Source of the DNA: Caldisericota bacterium
GTDB taxonomy: Bacteria; Caldisericota; JANLFM01
DNA: 64,000 nucleotides
Reading direction: 5' to 3'
Assembly (NCBI GenBank): GCA_024655965.1
Contig: JANLFL010000001.1
Location: 154,120 to 218,119 of the forward strand
Position numbers and translations under genes: made by a program. A model generated the notes under the pieces. The model had not been told where the DNA came from. It searched no databases and saw only the letters and a list, made by a program, of their open reading frames with translations. Of this stretch, positions 62,085 to 64,000 are shown in pieces (the first letter of the stretch is position 1; each line of letters starts with the position of its first letter).

Positions 62085-63209
62085 TCATTTAATTCCAGCT
62101 AACCTTGCAAGCGGGCTGCGAATGGGACTTATCGCCCCCTGAGGGCAGATCTCCTGGCAGCAGAGACATCCGGTACACTTCTTTCGGTCAATTTCTGGAG
62201 GGTTCCCGGGGGAGATGGCTCCAGCAGGACAGGACTGGGCACAGAGGCCACAGGCTGAACATTTGGAGGCATCAACCCTGGGACGGAGGTAGACAAGCCT
62301 CTCGAGGAGGGGCGAGAGGAACCCGGGGATAAAAAATCTCATCAAACCCGAAAGGGGAGGGAGTTTCACATTTTTCCAATCAAGTAACCACTTCTTACCC
62401 ATAACCTTGATATCCATACTCTCCCCATTTTCCCATCTCCTTCTTTTTGCCTCCGCGAGGTGAAGCACGCTTCCACCGGGACAGCCCATTGCTTGGGAAA
62501 GAACCAAATCAAGGGCAACAGGATCAGCGGAAGCACCGATCACTCCGTACTTCCTCGGGGTACCTCCCGCTCCTGGTCCATAACCCTCCTGCCCCAGAAT
62601 CCCATCCATGATCGTTAACCGGGGAGCGGTTAACTCAAGGATATCAACAAGAGCCTTTGCGAACTCCTTTGGCGATGGAGCTTTAAGGTGTATCTCCTTT
62701 TTCCTCGTCCCGGGGACCAATCCAAAAAGGTTTTTCACCGCACCCGTGTATAAAGTGAAGGTGTGTGTCTTCAATTTGGGCAGGTTGATTATTAAATCCG
62801 CCTCGAAAGCCTGAGGGGAAAGGAGGTAGCTTTTCCCCCTCAGACTCTTCAATGTCCCCTTGTTCAAGGGAAGGAGCCTGGATTGAGTTTCGCTTGCAAC
62901 CCAATCCATCCCGGTTTTGGACCACAAATTCTGAAAATCTTCCCCCGTTCCCCCCGGGGAATCCCCAATCCAGACTTCTCCCCCCGCTTCCTTAACCATT
63001 TCAGCAACAGTTTTTACCAGGACAGGGTGGGTGGTGATCGCTTTCTCCGGAGGGCTGGGCGAAAGGAGGTTTGGCTTCAAAAGAACCCTCATTCCCGGTT
63101 TGACAAAACTCTCTATTCCCCCCAGAGCAGCCAATGCCTCTTGGAGCGCGTCCCTCACCTCATTTTGTTCGTAGGAGTTGCAACCGATGATCGAAACTTC
63201 AGCGTTCAT
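62085..63209 (-). CDS. DUF362 protein with two C-terminal 4Fe-4S clusters
   Basis: A 374-residue protein. The N-terminal DUF362 domain (GMRVLLKPNLLSPSPPEKA, GDSPGGTGEDFQNLW, NLPKLKTHTFTLYTGAVKNLFGLVPG) is followed by a ferredoxin-like end with two CxxCxxCxxxC sets: CSACGLCAQSC and CTGCLCCQEIC. It probably transfers electrons in an anaerobic redox process; the partner is unknown. It is convergent with lgt and 23 nt downstream of the EamA transporter gene on its own strand. Confidence 0.85.
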   Translation of the reverse strand: MNAEVSIIGCNSYEQNEVRDALQEALAALGGIESFVKPGMRVLLKPNLLSPSPPEKAITTHPVLVKTVAEMVKEAGGEVWIGDSPGGTGEDFQNLWSKTGMDWVASETQSRLLPLNKGTLKSLRGKSYLLSPQAFEADLIINLPKLKTHTFTLYTGAVKNLFGLVPGTRKKEIHLKAPSPKEFAKALVDILELTAPRLTIMDGILGQEGYGPGAGGTPRKYGVIGASADPVALDLVLSQAMGCPGGSVLHLAEAKRRRWENGESMDIKVMGKKWLLDWKNVKLPPLSGLMRFFIPGFLSPLLERLVYLRPRVDASKCSACGLCAQSCPAGAISPGNPPEIDRKKCTGCLCCQEICPQGAISPIRSPLARLAGIK

Positions 63210-63232
63210 TTCCCATCACTAATTTTAGCCTT

Positions 63233-64000
63233 CTAAGGCTTGAGTTGGGCAACCACGGAACCTAAAAACATCAAACCACACCCTAAAAGTGCCCTGGAGG
63301 TCAGGAGTTCCTCCAAAAAAACCCATCCCGCGAGGGCAGCAAATACCGCTTCTAAACTCATGATTATCGCCGCATGGGCGGGGATAGTATCCCTTTGAGC
63401 GACTACCTGGAGGGTATAGGCGATCCCCACGGAAAAGACACCCGCAACAAGGAGGGGAAGGATGGATTCCTTTAAACCCCCAAATCGCAGGCCTTCAAAG
63501 AAAAAGGAAAAAATGAGGCTGAGAAAAGAGCAGGTTAAAAACTGGATCAGCGCAATAAAAAGGGGTTCTCCCCTCCGGGCAAAAAAGGAAAGGGCCATGA
63601 CGTGGAAAGCGAAAACAAAAGCGCATATCAAAACCAGCATGTCCCCCTTTAAAAAATCGGCAGTCTCCATGGGGGAAAGAAGGAAAAGGCCGCCCAGTGC
63701 GAGGAAAGCCCCCAGCCAGCTCCCCCACCCCGGGGGGTTTCGGGTGAAGACTCCGAGAAAAGGGACGATCACCACATAAAGCCCGGTGATGAACCCCGCT
63801 TTTCCCGCTGTGGTATGGACGATCCCGTACTGTTGAAAATTTGAGGCGATGGCCAGAAGCGTTCCGCACAGAATTCCCCCCACCCATTCAATTCTGGTTA
63901 AGGGGTGAGGATTCCCCTTTTTTAAAAAGACCAAGGGAAGCAGGGTCAAGGAACCAAGGAGGAATCTGGTGCCGTTGAAAAGGGCAGGAGGAAGGTAATT
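63233..64000 (-). CDS. EamA-family transporter (5' truncated by window end)
   Basis: The frame stays open to the window edge, so the start is outside; the TTG at 63949 is internal. The visible 255 residues contain eight or so hydrophobic helices with EamA (DMT superfamily) features: LPPALFNGTRFLLGSL, FITGLYVVIVPFLG, SVGIAYTLQVVAQRDTIPAHAAIIMSLEAVFAALAGWVFLEE in separate parts. These proteins export metabolites such as amino acids or riboflavin-type compounds; the cargo is unknown. Confidence 0.85.
   Translation of the reverse strand, partial: NYLPPALFNGTRFLLGSLTLLPLVFLKKGNPHPLTRIEWVGGILCGTLLAIASNFQQYGIVHTTAGKAGFITGLYVVIVPFLGVFTRNPPGWGSWLGAFLALGGLFLLSPMETADFLKGDMLVLICAFVFAFHVMALSFFARRGEPLFIALIQFLTCSFLSLIFSFFFEGLRFGGLKESILPLLVAGVFSVGIAYTLQVVAQRDTIPAHAAIIMSLEAVFAALAGWVFLEELLTSRALLGCGLMFLGSVVAQLKP

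Overview
The window is a gene-dense bacterial chromosome segment of roughly balanced base composition, judged by eye. No phage, insertion sequence or CRISPR array was seen. Gene order in the middle (T-box–leuS, comEA–comEC–holA–rpsT–lepA–hemW–hrcA–rsmE–mtaB–HIT–rpsU–pgpH–ybeY ... cdd ... recO–glyQ–glyS–ppdK–dgt–dnaG–rpoD) is the order typical of Clostridia and related deep-branching lineages. T-box control, S21, a PgpH-type cyclic-di-AMP phosphodiesterase and an SLH-domain protein fit that. The order departs from the Firmicute norm: grpE-dnaK-dnaJ do not follow hrcA, and era and dgkA are missing from the ybeY–cdd–recO block, where three CNNM/CorC genes and tpiA–deoC lie instead. An anaerobic, possibly thermophilic Firmicute-like or candidate-phylum bacterium is my best inference; the phylum cannot be fixed from this window.

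Layout. 1-1825: 3' end of an SLH surface protein with homogenised ~107-codon repeats. 1828-12555 (minus): a long run from ahcY through two small Cys-rich metal-binding-type proteins, an ECF sigma factor with a translationally coupled anti-sigma factor, a class A penicillin-binding protein, tdh–kbl (threonine to glycine plus acetyl-CoA) and a PMT-type glycosyltransferase. 12646-13903 (plus): a PHP phosphoesterase and a small unknown gene. 13893-20915 (minus): gyrA, an ArsR-type regulator whose gene is bracketed by two matching 16-bp palindromes, small unknown genes, a lipoprotein and a copper-type P-ATPase. 21062-28033 (plus): leuS with its leader, then DNA uptake genes and holA. 28047-28298 (minus): rpsT. 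28299-28910: a 612-bp gene-free stretch with a candidate structured RNA. 28911-55584 (plus): an almost unbroken run of translation, DNA replication, membrane-transport and central metabolism genes ending in rpoD and a radical SAM gene. 55639-64000: two tRNA genes, a sugar-phosphate isomerase, a TPR/zinc-ribbon protein, a LiaF-like membrane protein, a zinc-ribbon coiled-coil protein, an MFS exporter, lgt, a DUF362/ferredoxin protein and a truncated EamA transporter.

The most striking element is the leuS leader (about 21097-21353). It is a recognisable T-box riboswitch with a CTC (leucine) specifier, but its specifier stem is ultrashort. A complete, well-folded tRNA-Ala(GGC) gene, including encoded CCA and the G3:U70 alanine identity pair, sits inside it between the sensor domain and the antiterminator. 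Processing of this tRNA would cut the riboswitch in two, so tRNA maturation and leuS control are physically coupled. A second candidate system is the ArsR-type gene at 16696-17778. One copy of the palindrome GTAGATAWWTATCTAC lies in its own promoter and another in a promoter inside its 3' end that appears to drive a 67-residue unknown protein. Both promoters place the -10 box exactly 7 nt before the ATG with no ribosome binding site, suggesting leaderless mRNAs.
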